A DNA stretch of 64,000 nt. It comes from Kribbella aluminosa (lineage in GTDB: Bacteria > Actinomycetota > Actinomycetes > Propionibacteriales > Kribbellaceae). Made by a program: the position numbers and the translations under genes. The first letter of the stretch is position 1. Each line of letters opens with the position of its first letter. Shown one piece after another: positions 7,576 to 15,382 of the stretch. The notes beneath the pieces were generated by a model. It saw nothing but the letters and a program-made list of their open reading frames with translations, had not been told where the DNA came from and made no database searches. Where the stretch lies: contig NZ_JAGINT010000001.1 in NCBI RefSeq assembly GCF_017876295.1, forward strand, positions 4,030,001 to 4,094,000, in the 5' to 3' direction.

Positions 7576-8502
7576 GTGATCGACGTACCGGAGGTCTTCG
7601 CCCGATCCACGGTCGAGCGCGAGGGCGAGGCCGGTACTGCGTGGCTGGCCGGGTTGCCCGCCTTAGTGGCTGAGCTGCTGGCCCGGTGGGAGTGCGAGCC
7701 GGAAGGCAGGCTGCTGTACGGCGGGGTCGGGGTGATCGTCCCTGCGTGGCGCCGGGACGTGGGCAACGTCGTACTGAAGGTGTCGTTTCCTCATCCAGGT
7801 AACGAGTTCGAGCCCGATGCGTTCGCGGCGTGGGGCGGCCGTGGGGCCGTCGTACTGCATGAACGGGACGACGAGCATTTCGCGATGCTGCTCGAACGGG
7901 CTCAGCTGACGACTCTCGCGATGGTCGACGACGAGGACGAGATCGCCGCTGTCGCCGGCCGGATCAGTCGTCGGCTGGCCGTCCCGGCGCCACAGTACCT
8001 GCCTCGGTTGCAGGATCAGGCGACTGCTTGGGCGGAGCAACTGGAACGAGACTCCCGCGAACTGACACATGGTTTGTCACATGCTGCGGTGGAGGCCGCC
8101 CGGGCGACGGTCCGCGACCTGGCGCAGGCGCAGCCGGACGTGCTCATCCATGGTGACCTCAACGCGAGGAACATCCTGCGAGCCGACCGCGAACCATGGC
8201 TGGCCGTCGACCCCAAGGGCTACGCGGGCGACCCGGCGTACGACGCGGGCATCCTGCTCAAGACCCGCGCGCTGACCATCCTCACCACTGCAGACCCGGC
8301 CGCCGGGTTGCGGCGCAGTCTCGACATCTTCGCCGAGTCCGCGGAACTCGACCGTGAACGCGTCGCACGCTGGGCTCAACTACACGCCGTCCAGTCCGCC
8401 TTCTGGGGCCGGCGTCATGGCTTCCGCAGAGGCCGCACCGGCGCCGACCGAGACCGGCTGATCGCTCTGGTCGACGGTCTGGTGGAGCTGCTGACGGCGT
8501 GA
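7576..8502 (+). CDS. aminoglycoside/hydroxyurea-type antibiotic resistance kinase
   Basis: 308 aa from GTG 7576. The protein belongs to the APH(6)/hydroxyurea phosphotransferase branch: N-terminal AGTAWLAGLPALVAELLARW, the lysine strand GNVVLKVSFPHPGNEFEPDA, catalytic loop VLIHGDLNARNILRADRE, and the distinctive AVDPKGYAGDPAYDAG where the Asp of DPKG binds Mg. Family members phosphorylate streptomycin or related molecules; many chromosomal actinobacterial copies have no known substrate. The gene stands alone between divergent LLM and convergent acyltransferase genes. It is a paralogue, by fold and DP(K/A)G motif, of 15383-16270. Confidence 0.87.
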   Translation: MIDVPEVFARSTVEREGEAGTAWLAGLPALVAELLARWECEPEGRLLYGGVGVIVPAWRRDVGNVVLKVSFPHPGNEFEPDAFAAWGGRGAVVLHERDDEHFAMLLERAQLTTLAMVDDEDEIAAVAGRISRRLAVPAPQYLPRLQDQATAWAEQLERDSRELTHGLSHAAVEAARATVRDLAQAQPDVLIHGDLNARNILRADREPWLAVDPKGYAGDPAYDAGILLKTRALTILTTADPAAGLRRSLDIFAESAELDRERVARWAQLHAVQSAFWGRRHGFRRGRTGADRDRLIALVDGLVELLTA

Positions 8503-8561
8503 GCCCGCAGTACTGAGGTGGTCAGGGTCGGGCGTTCAGAACGTGAAGACCGAGCACGGCG

Positions 8562-9152
8562 TCAAGAAGGGTAGGTGACGGCTCGCAGGACCTTCGCCGG
8601 TGCGCCCGCCGCGACGGAGAACGGCGGAATGTCCTGCGTGACAACGCTGTTGGCGCCGATCACACACCTCTCGCCGATCGTCACCCCGCTCGTGACGACG
8701 ACGTTCGCGCCCAGCCAGACGTTGTCGCCGATCCGCGTCGGCCCCTTGGAATCGAACCCCTGCCACGGCACCGGCCGATCCGGATCGTCGAACCGATGAT
8801 TGGCATCCGTCACGAAGCACCCGTTCGCCAGCATGCAGTGCGACCCGATCTCCACCAGGTCGAGAGCCGCTACCATCACCGCGACGTTCAGGAACGTCCC
8901 CTCGCCGATACGCACCCGCCCCTCGTCGCCCATGGTGATCCACACGTTGGGCTCGAACATCGCGTTGGCCCCGACCTCGAGCCGCCCGTCCTGCAAAGCC
9001 TCCAGCACGTTCCCGTGCAACGGCCACCGCGCGAACGCCCCGCGCCGCATCAGCTCCCAGTGGATCCGCCCCCGGTTCCACGGCAACGAACTCCGCTGGT
9101 ACCACCGCCACTTCCGCACCCAAACCTTCACCTGCCCACCAAGCTCCTCCAC
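8562..9152 (-). CDS. hexapeptide-repeat acyltransferase (left-handed beta-helix)
   Basis: About 196 aa if GTG 9152 is used (the frame is open to 9206). The C-terminal two thirds is a left-handed beta-helix with imperfect hexapeptides: VRIGEGTFLNVAVMVAALD, VEIGSHCMLANGC, TRIGDNVWLGANVVVTSGVT, IGERCVIGANSVVTQDIPPF, ending SVAAGAPAKVLR. This is the trimeric WbbJ/maltose-O-acetyltransferase type that uses acetyl-CoA, with ANHRF supplying a conserved His. Typical targets are sugars or glycan precursors. The N-terminal segment (VRKWRWYQRSSLPWNRGRI) is as in surface-glycan acetyltransferases. Neighbours do not identify the substrate. Confidence 0.85.
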   Translation of the reverse strand: MEELGGQVKVWVRKWRWYQRSSLPWNRGRIHWELMRRGAFARWPLHGNVLEALQDGRLEVGANAMFEPNVWITMGDEGRVRIGEGTFLNVAVMVAALDLVEIGSHCMLANGCFVTDANHRFDDPDRPVPWQGFDSKGPTRIGDNVWLGANVVVTSGVTIGERCVIGANSVVTQDIPPFSVAAGAPAKVLRAVTYPS

Positions 9153-9189
9153 ACCCGCCAGGCTACGCGGGCAAGGACCCCACCGAGCG

Positions 9190-9306
9190 TCAACTCGACG
9201 AAGCACCAGCGTGAGTCAGGAATCCTTCGACCAGTGGGTTTTCGTCGTCGGTGTACCAAACCAGCGCGTAGTCAAAGGTGGCGTTGCCTTCGGGGAGGCC
9301 TGTCAT
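9190..9306 (-). pseudogene. C-terminal scrap of a LysR-type regulator
   Basis: An ATG-to-stop frame of 38 codons encodes NATFDYALVWYTDDENPLVE plus a short tail. The D-E-N-P followed by a hydrophobic helix is the usual end of LysR effector-binding domains. No HTH or remaining effector domain is found upstream, where sequence to about 9520 is not recognisable. I therefore read it as the surviving 3' end of a lost regulator. Confidence 0.45.
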
Positions 9307-9309
9307 CCT

Positions 9310-9526
9310 GGGGCGCGGCAGAAGCGCTCGGCCTGGGCGCCCACGACGGCGACACCATGGCCGGAGACGACGTACGCCGCCCCGGAGACAACTGGCGCCG
9401 CCGGACGTTGGAGTGACGGGAGTTGAAGAGTCGGGATTGGCGGGGGTGCGGCGCCCTGATCCCGGCCACGTGCTGTCGGTCGTTAGGCGGCGAGGCGCGC
9501 CGGCTCATCGCTGCGGGTTCAGGCGG
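9310..9526. other. no recognisable gene
   Basis: Between the LysR scrap and the IS30-type remnant I see no frame with family similarity on either strand, no ribosome site with a credible ATG, and no strong repeat. It is probably decayed sequence close to dif. Confidence 0.5.
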
Positions 9527-9640
9527 TCAACGTGACACCTCAACTAGTGCTTGTGATGGTGTTTGAATCCGACGGTCTATCGAGGTCGGTCATTGAGTTC
9601 GAGTGCGATGGCGTCGACGGTCGGGTCGGCTCAGTCGGCC
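9527..9640 (-). pseudogene. 3'-end remnant of an IS30-family transposase
   Basis: On the minus strand the stretch encodes VDAIALELNDRPR, an in-frame stop, then TVGF. After a frame change it continues TPSQALVEVSR and a stop (TGA 9527-9529). The pattern ELNxRPRxTLGWxTPxEAL is the well-known C-terminus of IS30-type DDE transposases. Only this end is left, with at least one nonsense and one frameshift change. It lies 70 bp from the dif site, a common spot for Xer-site-adjacent insertions. Confidence 0.5.
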
Positions 9641-9708
9641 TCGGAACGCTGCCGTGCGTCGCGCCTCGCTACGAGACTGCCTGCACCTAATGCAACTCCC
9701 CTGCTTTG

Positions 9709-9736
9709 TGCGCCGATAATGGACATTATGTCAACT
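9709..9736 (+). other. dif: putative dif site (XerC/XerD recombination, chromosome terminus)
   Basis: The 28 bp have the layout of dif: an 11-bp XerC arm TGCGCCGATAA, a 6-bp centre TGGACA, and an 11-bp XerD arm TTATGTCAACT. Around the centre the inner parts are inverted (ATAATG / CATTAT). Against the actinobacterial dif consensus as I recall it, only positions 2 and 27 differ. Chromosome dimers are resolved here by XerC/XerD under FtsK control at division. The site is intergenic, flanked by transposase debris and a methyltransferase gene. The arms and palindrome are directly visible; the identity rests on memory of the consensus. Confidence 0.82.
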
Positions 9737-9790
9737 AAAGGTCTGCGTATTGTGTCGCGGCGGGCAGAGGGCGGTGCCGGCGATCGGCGC

Positions 9791-10528
9791 TCATCTGTCG
9801 CGTTCGGCGCTGACGATCAGGAAGTTCGGCAGTGCGACGTAGGACTCGATCGCCTCGATTCCGCTGTCTCGTGCGACCTGTGGATCAAGTCTCGGTTCGC
9901 ACAGTTCAGTGACGCGACAGCCGAGACCGACGACCTCGTTGATGTAGGCCGACAGCGGGCGGTGGAAGTCGGGTGCATGGCCCTCTGGGATCTCGTACTC
10001 ATCCAAGTACCGATCAAGTTGGTAATGACCGTGATCCCGCCACGTTGGGTAGAGATTCTCGAACGCCGGATGGGTGATCGAGAACACGAACCGGCCGCCC
10101 GGCTTCAGTGCGCCGACGCACGCTGCCATCGCCGACTGCCAGGCGGGTATGGCGAGCAGCACCATGCTGCAGACCACCGCATCGAACGGCTGACCAACGT
10201 CCCCCGGCAACGTCGAGAGGTCAGCCTGCACGAAGCTGATGCCCTGACGCCGCTCCTGCTCGATCTTCTGAGCGCGCGCCAGCAGTGCGGCAGCCGGCTC
10301 CACACCAACGACCTCGGCTCCGCCTTCGGCCAACAGCCGGCTCAAATAGCCTTCGCCACTGCCTGCATCGAGGACTTTCCGACCATCAACGGGCCCCAGC
10401 ATCCGGAGCAGGTTCCCATTCATCAAGTGGCGCTTGGGAAAGTCGCCCTGATCGTCGTACGCCTCAATCGCGTCAGTCGGCATCGCCGACCACGCTGCGA
10501 TCGCCTCTGAGTTACTGATCGTGGACAT
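9791..10528 (-). CDS. class I SAM-dependent methyltransferase
   Basis: 245 aa from ATG 10528, which has GGAGAGG about 10 bases upstream; the upstream in-frame extension to 10801 runs into the IS3 element and is rejected. Motif I is KVLDAGSGEGYLSRLLAEGG, followed by GVEPAAALLARAQ. Motif post-II is PFDAVVCSMVLLAI, and the core ends ALKPGGRFVFSITHPAFE. This is the UbiE/Methyltransf_11-type small-molecule methyltransferase. Substrate is unknown. The promoter region upstream is about 150 bp long and ends at the IS3 left end, so the insertion may have altered its expression. Confidence 0.86.
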   Translation of the reverse strand: MSTISNSEAIAAWSAMPTDAIEAYDDQGDFPKRHLMNGNLLRMLGPVDGRKVLDAGSGEGYLSRLLAEGGAEVVGVEPAAALLARAQKIEQERRQGISFVQADLSTLPGDVGQPFDAVVCSMVLLAIPAWQSAMAACVGALKPGGRFVFSITHPAFENLYPTWRDHGHYQLDRYLDEYEIPEGHAPDFHRPLSAYINEVVGLGCRVTELCEPRLDPQVARDSGIEAIESYVALPNFLIVSAERDR

Positions 10529-10742
10529 ATGGACACACCTCTCCGACGACAGGTGGGCAGGGACAGCCATGTAACCTACCGCCCCGCCAGCCAGCTCTGC
10601 ATGCGGTTTCACCACCGGGCTGACGACCACCGGACGCCGAATGCGCACGATCTTGATACGCAGGGTGTCGGGTAAAGGTGGGCCTGCCCCGTTTTGACGG
10701 ACATCCGAGATCAGGAGCTTGTGCTCCGGAAGGATGTTCATC

Positions 10743-11054
10743 ATGGAGTCCATGGGCAAGAAGAAGCCGCGGCCTCGTCGTTCGTTCACTGCTGAGTTCA
10801 AGGCCGAGATCGTCGAGTTGTGCCAGCGCGGCGACCGGTCGGTGGGTCAGGTCGCGAAGGACTTCGATCTGACCGAGACCGCGGTCCGGCAGTGGCTGAA
10901 CCAGGCCGAGCGTGACGCCGGTACCGGTGACGGTGGGATGACCACGAGCGAGCGAGACGAGCTCAACCAGTTACGGCGGGAGGCTCGCCGGCTGCGTGAG
11001 GATGTCGAGATCCTCAAGCGGGCCACGGCTTTCTTCGCGAAGGAGACCCGGTGA
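10743..11054 (+). CDS. IS3-family transposase OrfA (helix-turn-helix subunit)
   Basis: 103 aa from ATG 10743 (in-frame ATGs at 10734 and 10752 are alternatives; GGAAGG lies upstream). The HTH_Tnp_1 domain covers residues 10-55 (RRSFTAEFKAEIVELCQRGD then VAKDFDLTETAVRQWLNQAE). A leucine-rich coiled coil follows (LNQLRREARRLREDVEILKR), ending ATAFFAKETR. It recognises the inverted repeats. The stop overlaps the orfB start by 4 bases (GTGA), so OrfB may be made by translational coupling or by frameshifting into an OrfAB fusion. No classic A6G slippery run is visible. Confidence 0.93.
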   Translation: MESMGKKKPRPRRSFTAEFKAEIVELCQRGDRSVGQVAKDFDLTETAVRQWLNQAERDAGTGDGGMTTSERDELNQLRREARRLREDVEILKRATAFFAKETR

Positions 11055-11950
11055 ACTGTTACCCGTTCATCGAGGCGGAGAAGGCGGGCAATCACAGCGT
11101 GAAGCGGGCGTGTGAGTTGCTGCAGGTCTCCCGTTCCGCCTACTACGCCGACCGCACCAGCGGCCCCTCGTTGCGCGAGCAGCGCGACGCCGAACTGACC
11201 GGCAAGATCGTCGAGATCCACGACGACTCCCGCTACACCTACGGCTCGCCGCGGGTGCACCGCGAGCTGAGGGCCCAAGGCGAGCGGTGTTCCCGCAAAC
11301 GGGTCGTCCGGCTGATGCGGGCCGCCGACCGGTACGGGCGAACCCCACGAAGATGGAAGAAGACCACCATCGCCGACCCGGCCGCAGCCACCCGCCCGGA
11401 CCTGATCGGCCGCGACTTCGACATCGACCCCGACCACCCCGGTCAGCTGGATCGCCGCTGGTGCGGTGACATCACCTACATCCACACCTGGCAAGGCTGG
11501 CTCTACCTGGCCACCGTCATCGACCTCGCCTCCCGCCGGGTCGTCGGCTGGGCCGTCGCTGACCATCTGCGCACCGACCTGGTCGCCGACGCGCTCACCG
11601 ACGCCGTCAACCGGCGCCGGCCCGCGGCCGACGTGGTGTTCCACTCCGATAGGGGCTGTCAGTACACCTCGGCCCAGTTCGCCAACCTGGCAAGGGATCT
11701 GTGCGTGACACTGTCGGTCGGTCGCAAGGGTCAGTGCTGGGACAACGCCGTGGCCGAGTCCTTCTTCGCCACCGTGAAGACCGAGCTGATCCACCGCCGT
11801 GCTTGGCCGACCCGCAAGGCCGCCAGCAGCGCGCTCTTCGACTACATCGAGGGCTGGTACAACACCCGCCGGCGCCATTCCACCCTCGGCTATCTCAGCC
11901 CTACACAGTACGAATCCAGCCTCACGGTCACGGCCGAGCAGGTAGCCTGA
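11051..11950 (+). CDS. IS3-family transposase OrfB (DDE catalytic subunit)
   Basis: 299 aa from GTG 11051. The N-terminal HTH_21 region (VKRACELLQVSRSAYYAD, YGSPRVHRELR) is followed by an rve integrase core with all three acidic residues: RRWCGDITYIHT (first D), VFHSDRGCQYTS (second D), and CWDNAVAESFFATVKTE (E, with the K seven residues later). The C-terminal YIEGWYNTRRRHSTLGYLSP is diagnostic of IS3 OrfB. All residues look intact, so the element should be active if expressed. Confidence 0.95.
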   Translation: MNCYPFIEAEKAGNHSVKRACELLQVSRSAYYADRTSGPSLREQRDAELTGKIVEIHDDSRYTYGSPRVHRELRAQGERCSRKRVVRLMRAADRYGRTPRRWKKTTIADPAAATRPDLIGRDFDIDPDHPGQLDRRWCGDITYIHTWQGWLYLATVIDLASRRVVGWAVADHLRTDLVADALTDAVNRRRPAADVVFHSDRGCQYTSAQFANLARDLCVTLSVGRKGQCWDNAVAESFFATVKTELIHRRAWPTRKAASSALFDYIEGWYNTRRRHSTLGYLSPTQYESSLTVTAEQVA

Positions 11951-11997
11951 CCACCTCATATCGACCCTGTCCGTCGAAACGGGTCAAGCCCAAGGCC

Positions 11998-12026
11998 GAT
12001 GAGTTGCATCTGATGCGTAACTCATC
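11998..12026. repeat. imperfect 29-bp palindrome next to the IS3 right end
   Basis: The arms GATGAGTT...GCATC and GATGC...AACTCATC fold into a hairpin with a small asymmetric loop. It lies three bases outside the IS3 target duplication and downstream of the kinase gene that ends at 12127. It could be a terminator of that gene without a T-tract, or an old operator of the methyltransferase gene before the IS separated them. Confidence 0.4.
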
Positions 12027-12126
12027 GCTCCCCTGTGACGGCTGCCCGGTGCGGGCCCTTAGTCCAGCCGTGCAGACAATCTGCTTGGCTGTCGAACAGC
12101 TCGGGCTACCGGTTGCAGTCTGCGTA

Positions 12127-13047
12127 CTAGCGAAGCGCGTTCAGCTCGTCGAGGACGCGATGGCCGCGCTTGACCACGCCTGGAACGACATCGTGGCGCC
12201 CGTGACGGATGGGCCACTCGAGCTGAGTAAGGATCTGTGTCGCTGCGAGCACCGCCGCCCCCTCCCAGCCGACCAGGTCGAGGATTCTCGTCCACAGCCG
12301 CCTTCGGGCACCGTCCAGCCAATTCTGGAAGGTGTGCCACTGGAGGGTGGTGAGATCAGTCGCCCGCGTCCCGCTACCTGCGTTCCCGATATCCACGACC
12401 GCCACCACCGCTCCGTCACGGACCAGGACATTGTCGGGCTTGAAATCGGCATGGACCATGTCAGGTCCCTCTCGTGGTGGTGGGATGTCGGCACACACGA
12501 GCCGCAGGCGCTCGACCAAGGCCGACACCACGGAGGAATACCCCGAAAGCCCGGCGACAGCCCTCGACAAACTCGGAGCTAGGTCTTGACCGGATTCCCG
12601 ACCGGTGGCCAGCCGCCAGGCGTACGACCAGTGGTCGTAGGGCTCGGAGGCTTGGCCGGCCTGGAGTTCGTTGATCTCCATCAGCTGCTCAACGAGGGAC
12701 GGGGTCAGCTCTGCCACGGGAGCGGCGTCAATGAAGTCGATGAGGTGCCATACGTGAGTGGCTGTGGCTCCCACTCCGAGCCAGGCCGGGGTGGGATAGC
12801 CGCGCCTACGCATGTGCTCGACCACTCGCTGGGTTCGCAACGTCTCGTCCAGCTGGTGGGGCCGTGCCCGGGGCCATGCTTTGAGCACTGCATTTGCCCT
12901 TCCGGCCAACTGGACGCGCATGGCACCCACATCGAAGCCTCCGGGCAGGCGACTGAGAAGAGTGACCTCTGCCCCGACCACGCCGGCCACGTCGCGCAGG
13001 ACCTCGGCTGGCAGCTCTTCGGGCTGAGCGCAACACATGCACAGCAT
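12127..13047 (-). CDS. APH/choline-kinase-family phosphotransferase
   Basis: 306 aa from ATG 13047 (ATG 13038 also possible). Kinase signatures are MVHADFKPDNVLVRDG for the catalytic loop and AVVDIGNAGSGTRATDL for the metal-binding region, where DIGNA replaces the usual DFG/DWE. The lysine strand is AVLKAWPRARPHQLDET. This divergent APH subgroup has no assigned substrate. It lies downstream of the frameshifted P-loop gene on the same strand, 35 bp away, so the two were probably cotranscribed. IS3 inserted about 135 bp beyond its 3' end. Confidence 0.82.
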   Translation of the reverse strand: MLCMCCAQPEELPAEVLRDVAGVVGAEVTLLSRLPGGFDVGAMRVQLAGRANAVLKAWPRARPHQLDETLRTQRVVEHMRRRGYPTPAWLGVGATATHVWHLIDFIDAAPVAELTPSLVEQLMEINELQAGQASEPYDHWSYAWRLATGRESGQDLAPSLSRAVAGLSGYSSVVSALVERLRLVCADIPPPREGPDMVHADFKPDNVLVRDGAVVAVVDIGNAGSGTRATDLTTLQWHTFQNWLDGARRRLWTRILDLVGWEGAAVLAATQILTQLEWPIRHGRHDVVPGVVKRGHRVLDELNALR

Positions 13048-13081
13048 CCTACGGCCGACGAATCGCCGCTGCTGGATGCCT

Positions 13082-13626
13082 TCACGCCGAGTGCGCCCAA
13101 CCGATCGCCCGCATCACGCGTCGCGCCACTTGTGTCGGCGCGTCGAGCCCAGGGTCGACAAGAACACAGTCTCCATCTAGACCTCATCCAAGACCAAATC
13201 CAGTTCGCCACTACGCCGAAGGTGCCAGTCCCGAAGGGGTCCCGGCACGTGCCGTTCAGTCAGCCGCGCCCGGACGCGTTCCAAATCGGTCTTGAGCCGA
13301 CACAGGTTCATCGGCATCGCGATGGCCGCCTCGTACCTGCGCGCGGCGGCGCGGCTCTCAACTACTCCAGAAACGACCACACGCATCGCCCCAGCAGCAC
13401 GGTAGTTCTTCGCCATGGAGGCCAAGTTGGTCAGTTCGAGCTCCATGTTGAAGGGATCCTCGGCCGGGGCCGGCCATCCGCGCGCCAGCTCGTCCAGATC
13501 AATAACCGCATGCGGGATCCCCAGCTTCTGCAGCTGCTCACCGATCACCCGAGCGGTTGTCGTCTTGCCGACGCCAACGGTGCCAGTGATCAGAAGTCCT
13601 TTTACCGTCGCCGGTCCACCATGCAT
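13082..13626 (-). pseudogene. P-loop nucleoside/adenylate-kinase-like protein, frameshifted near the end
   Basis: From ATG 13626 the frame encodes GLLITGTVGVGKTTTARVIG (Walker A), AVIDLDELARGW (Walker B-like), and LTERHVPGPLRDWHLRRSGE before TAG 13177. One base away, another frame continues naturally: DGDCVLVDPGLDAPTQVARR then VMRAIGW and a stop at 13082-13084. This is the usual C-terminal strand and helix of these 180-aa AAA/kinase-like proteins. A one-base deletion around 13176-13181 explains the break. The truncated 149-aa product loses the last strand and helix. Role unknown; related proteins often accompany antibiotic kinases. Confidence 0.65.
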
Positions 13627-13967
13627 CGAACCAAACTAAGTCCCTCGGCGGCGCGACCTGGGTCTCTTGGGCGGCAACTCATTGGAGTGCAAATACTTGG
13701 GTTACCAGTTCTAGCCTGCGTATGGCATCAGATGAGTCAGCTACGTAGCCGCGGAACCATTACCCCGGGCGGGTCTTGCCCAGGCCGGCTGCCGGCGCGG
13801 CGAGCTGCCCGTCGGACCCGCCCGGCTCCCCCGCCCGGCTCCCTCGTCCGGCACGACCGTCCGGCACGACCGCCGGGACGACCTTGCTCTAGCCTGATTG
13901 GTCAGTCGTAAGTGCATCGCACGGAGTTGCTGTACCACCGACCGGCCGACAACAAACGGGAGCCTAC
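13627..13967. other. intergenic region with short GC repeats
   Basis: No gene is visible. It holds short imperfect direct repeats (CGTCCGGCACGAC twice near 13850-13880; CCCGCCCGGCTCC twice near 13815-13845). Close to the next gene there is a small dyad, CTGATTGGTCAG, near 13897, which could be an operator or part of a promoter for the ABM-domain gene. Confidence 0.4.
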
Positions 13968-14261
13968 ATGCCGATAACCGCTATGCTCGACGTGCACTTT
14001 GCTGCCGACCACTTGGTCGACGGGCCAGCCATGTTCGCCGAGATCCTCAAGGAAACTCGGGATTTCGCAGGTTGCATGCGTGTCGACTTACTCGCAGACG
14101 TTGCCGACCCCGCGCATTACGTTGCCTATGAACTCTGGGAGTCGAACGAGCACGATCTCGCCTACCGTGCGTGGCGACAGGGCGAAGGAGCGACAAAGCT
14201 ACGCGACGTCCTGGACCGTATTCCTGTTCTCACGAAGTTTGAGACTGCCGTGCAGTCATAG
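13968..14261 (+). CDS. ABM-type (antibiotic biosynthesis monooxygenase-like) small protein
   Basis: 97 aa from ATG 13968 with GGGAG nine bases upstream. The pattern ITAMLDVHFAADHLVDGPAM, then FAGCMRVDLLADVADPAHYV, YELWESNEHDLAYRAWRQGE is the dimeric ferredoxin-like ABM fold (strand-helix with W-E-S-x-x-x-x-x-Y at the end of the third strand). Family members are cofactor-free monooxygenases or simple binding proteins. No partner enzyme is adjacent, so substrate is unknown. It starts a run of three plus-strand genes with two kinases, at 100-bp spacing. Confidence 0.78.
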   Translation: MPITAMLDVHFAADHLVDGPAMFAEILKETRDFAGCMRVDLLADVADPAHYVAYELWESNEHDLAYRAWRQGEGATKLRDVLDRIPVLTKFETAVQS

Positions 14262-14364
14262 CCCCACCGCGGTCTGATCGAGCCTTCCGCGACTACTTCA
14301 GATCCCACCCCGACGCGAAGAAAAACGGGTTGACCGCGGACCGGTCCGACCGTTCGAATGGCTC

Positions 14365-15270
14365 GTGAGTCCCCGCAAGTTGCACGCCGACCAGGCCGAC
14401 ATCGATACGCCGCTGGTCCGCGAGCTGGTGGCCGCTCAGTTCCCGCAGTGGGCAGCCTTGCCGCTGGAGCCGGTCGACTCCGGTGGATTGGTGAACGCGA
14501 TTTACCGCCTCGGTTGCGACCTGTCCGTACGGCTGCCGTTCCGGCCCTCGATCACCGACGAAGTCCGACGGGAGCAGGCGAAACTCGCGGCACTCACGCC
14601 GTTCCTGTCTGTGGCCATCCCTTCTGTCGAGGCGATCGGCTCACCCACCGACGCGTTCCCGGGCGAGTGGTCCGTCCACCGTTGGCTCGCCGGTACGCAC
14701 CCCTCCCCCGACGCGCTCGTCGACCCACGCCGGCTGGCCACGGACCTCGCGGCGTTCGTCGACGAGTTCCGGCGGATCGACCTGTCAGACCGGCCGCCGG
14801 CGTATCCGGGCGAGCGCCGTACGCGCGCTCCGATGGTCTCGATGGACTCCTCGACGCGGAAAGCGATCGGCGAGCTGGACGGCCTGATCGACACTCGCGC
14901 AGCGCTGGCGTCCTGGGAGGAGTCGCTCGCCGCGCCATACGACGGGCGCGAGGTGTGGGTGCATTCGGACCTGACGCCGGGCAACCTGCTCGTGTCGGCG
15001 GAGGGCCGGCTGACCGCGGTGCTCGACTTCGAGACATGCGGTGTCGGCGATCCGGCGTGCGACCTGTTTCCCGTGTGGTACCTGCTGCCCGCGAACGTCC
15101 GCGACGAGTTCCGTGCGGCGCTGGACGTGGACGACGCGACGTGGCTCCGGGGACGCGGGCGTGTGCTGTCCCAGGCCCTGATCGTGTGGTCGTACCGAAA
15201 GGACACCAACCCGGCGGTGGCGAACTACACGCGGCACGTCATCGGTGAGTTGCTCGGAGCTCCTCGATGA
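14365..15270 (+). CDS. APH/choline-kinase-family phosphotransferase
   Basis: 301 aa from GTG 14365. Motifs: N-terminal LVRELVAAQFPQWAALPLEP, lysine-strand region NAIYRLGCDLSVRLPF, catalytic loop VWVHSDLTPGNLLVSAEG (HSD in place of HGD), and metal site AVLDFETCGVGDPACDLFPV. The same N-terminal phrase (AEQFPQWTALAVRPVD) and CGVGDPACDL occur in 1778-2701, so the two are paralogues on either side of dif. Members of this clade include macrolide and aminoglycoside phosphotransferases, but most are uncharacterised. Substrate unknown. Confidence 0.86.
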   Translation: MSPRKLHADQADIDTPLVRELVAAQFPQWAALPLEPVDSGGLVNAIYRLGCDLSVRLPFRPSITDEVRREQAKLAALTPFLSVAIPSVEAIGSPTDAFPGEWSVHRWLAGTHPSPDALVDPRRLATDLAAFVDEFRRIDLSDRPPAYPGERRTRAPMVSMDSSTRKAIGELDGLIDTRAALASWEESLAAPYDGREVWVHSDLTPGNLLVSAEGRLTAVLDFETCGVGDPACDLFPVWYLLPANVRDEFRAALDVDDATWLRGRGRVLSQALIVWSYRKDTNPAVANYTRHVIGELLGAPR

Positions 15271-15382
15271 TGCTCTCCGAGCGCCATCGCGACCGAACAC
15301 GCACGCGGTCAATACGCAGAGTCTCCGGTAGTACGAGACCTCGCAGCGCCGGGTGCGATCACGGCTTGGTTAGGCTGGCGGT

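Larger units (their letters stand above)
10679..11992 (+). mobile_element. complete IS3-family insertion sequence
   Basis: The element is 1,314 bp. Its ends are 23-bp imperfect inverted repeats at 10679-10701 and 11970-11992, matching at 20 of 23 positions and starting TGGGC. The three bases AGG occur immediately outside both ends (10676-10678 and 11993-11995), the 3-bp target duplication expected for IS3. It carries overlapping orfA and orfB. It sits in the intergenic space between the methyltransferase start and the 3' end of the kinase gene at 12127. Intact ends, target duplication and open frames all suggest a recent insertion. Confidence 0.95.

Noticed and set aside
10847..11959. 370-codon minus-strand frame in the IS3 element
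   Set aside because: Antisense of the transposase genes, no family similarity.
12007..13734. Shared 10-bp inverted element (CATCTGATGC) flanking the kinase and P-loop genes
   Set aside because: Ten bases in inverted orientation 1.7 kb apart may occur by chance; no further similarity extends from it.
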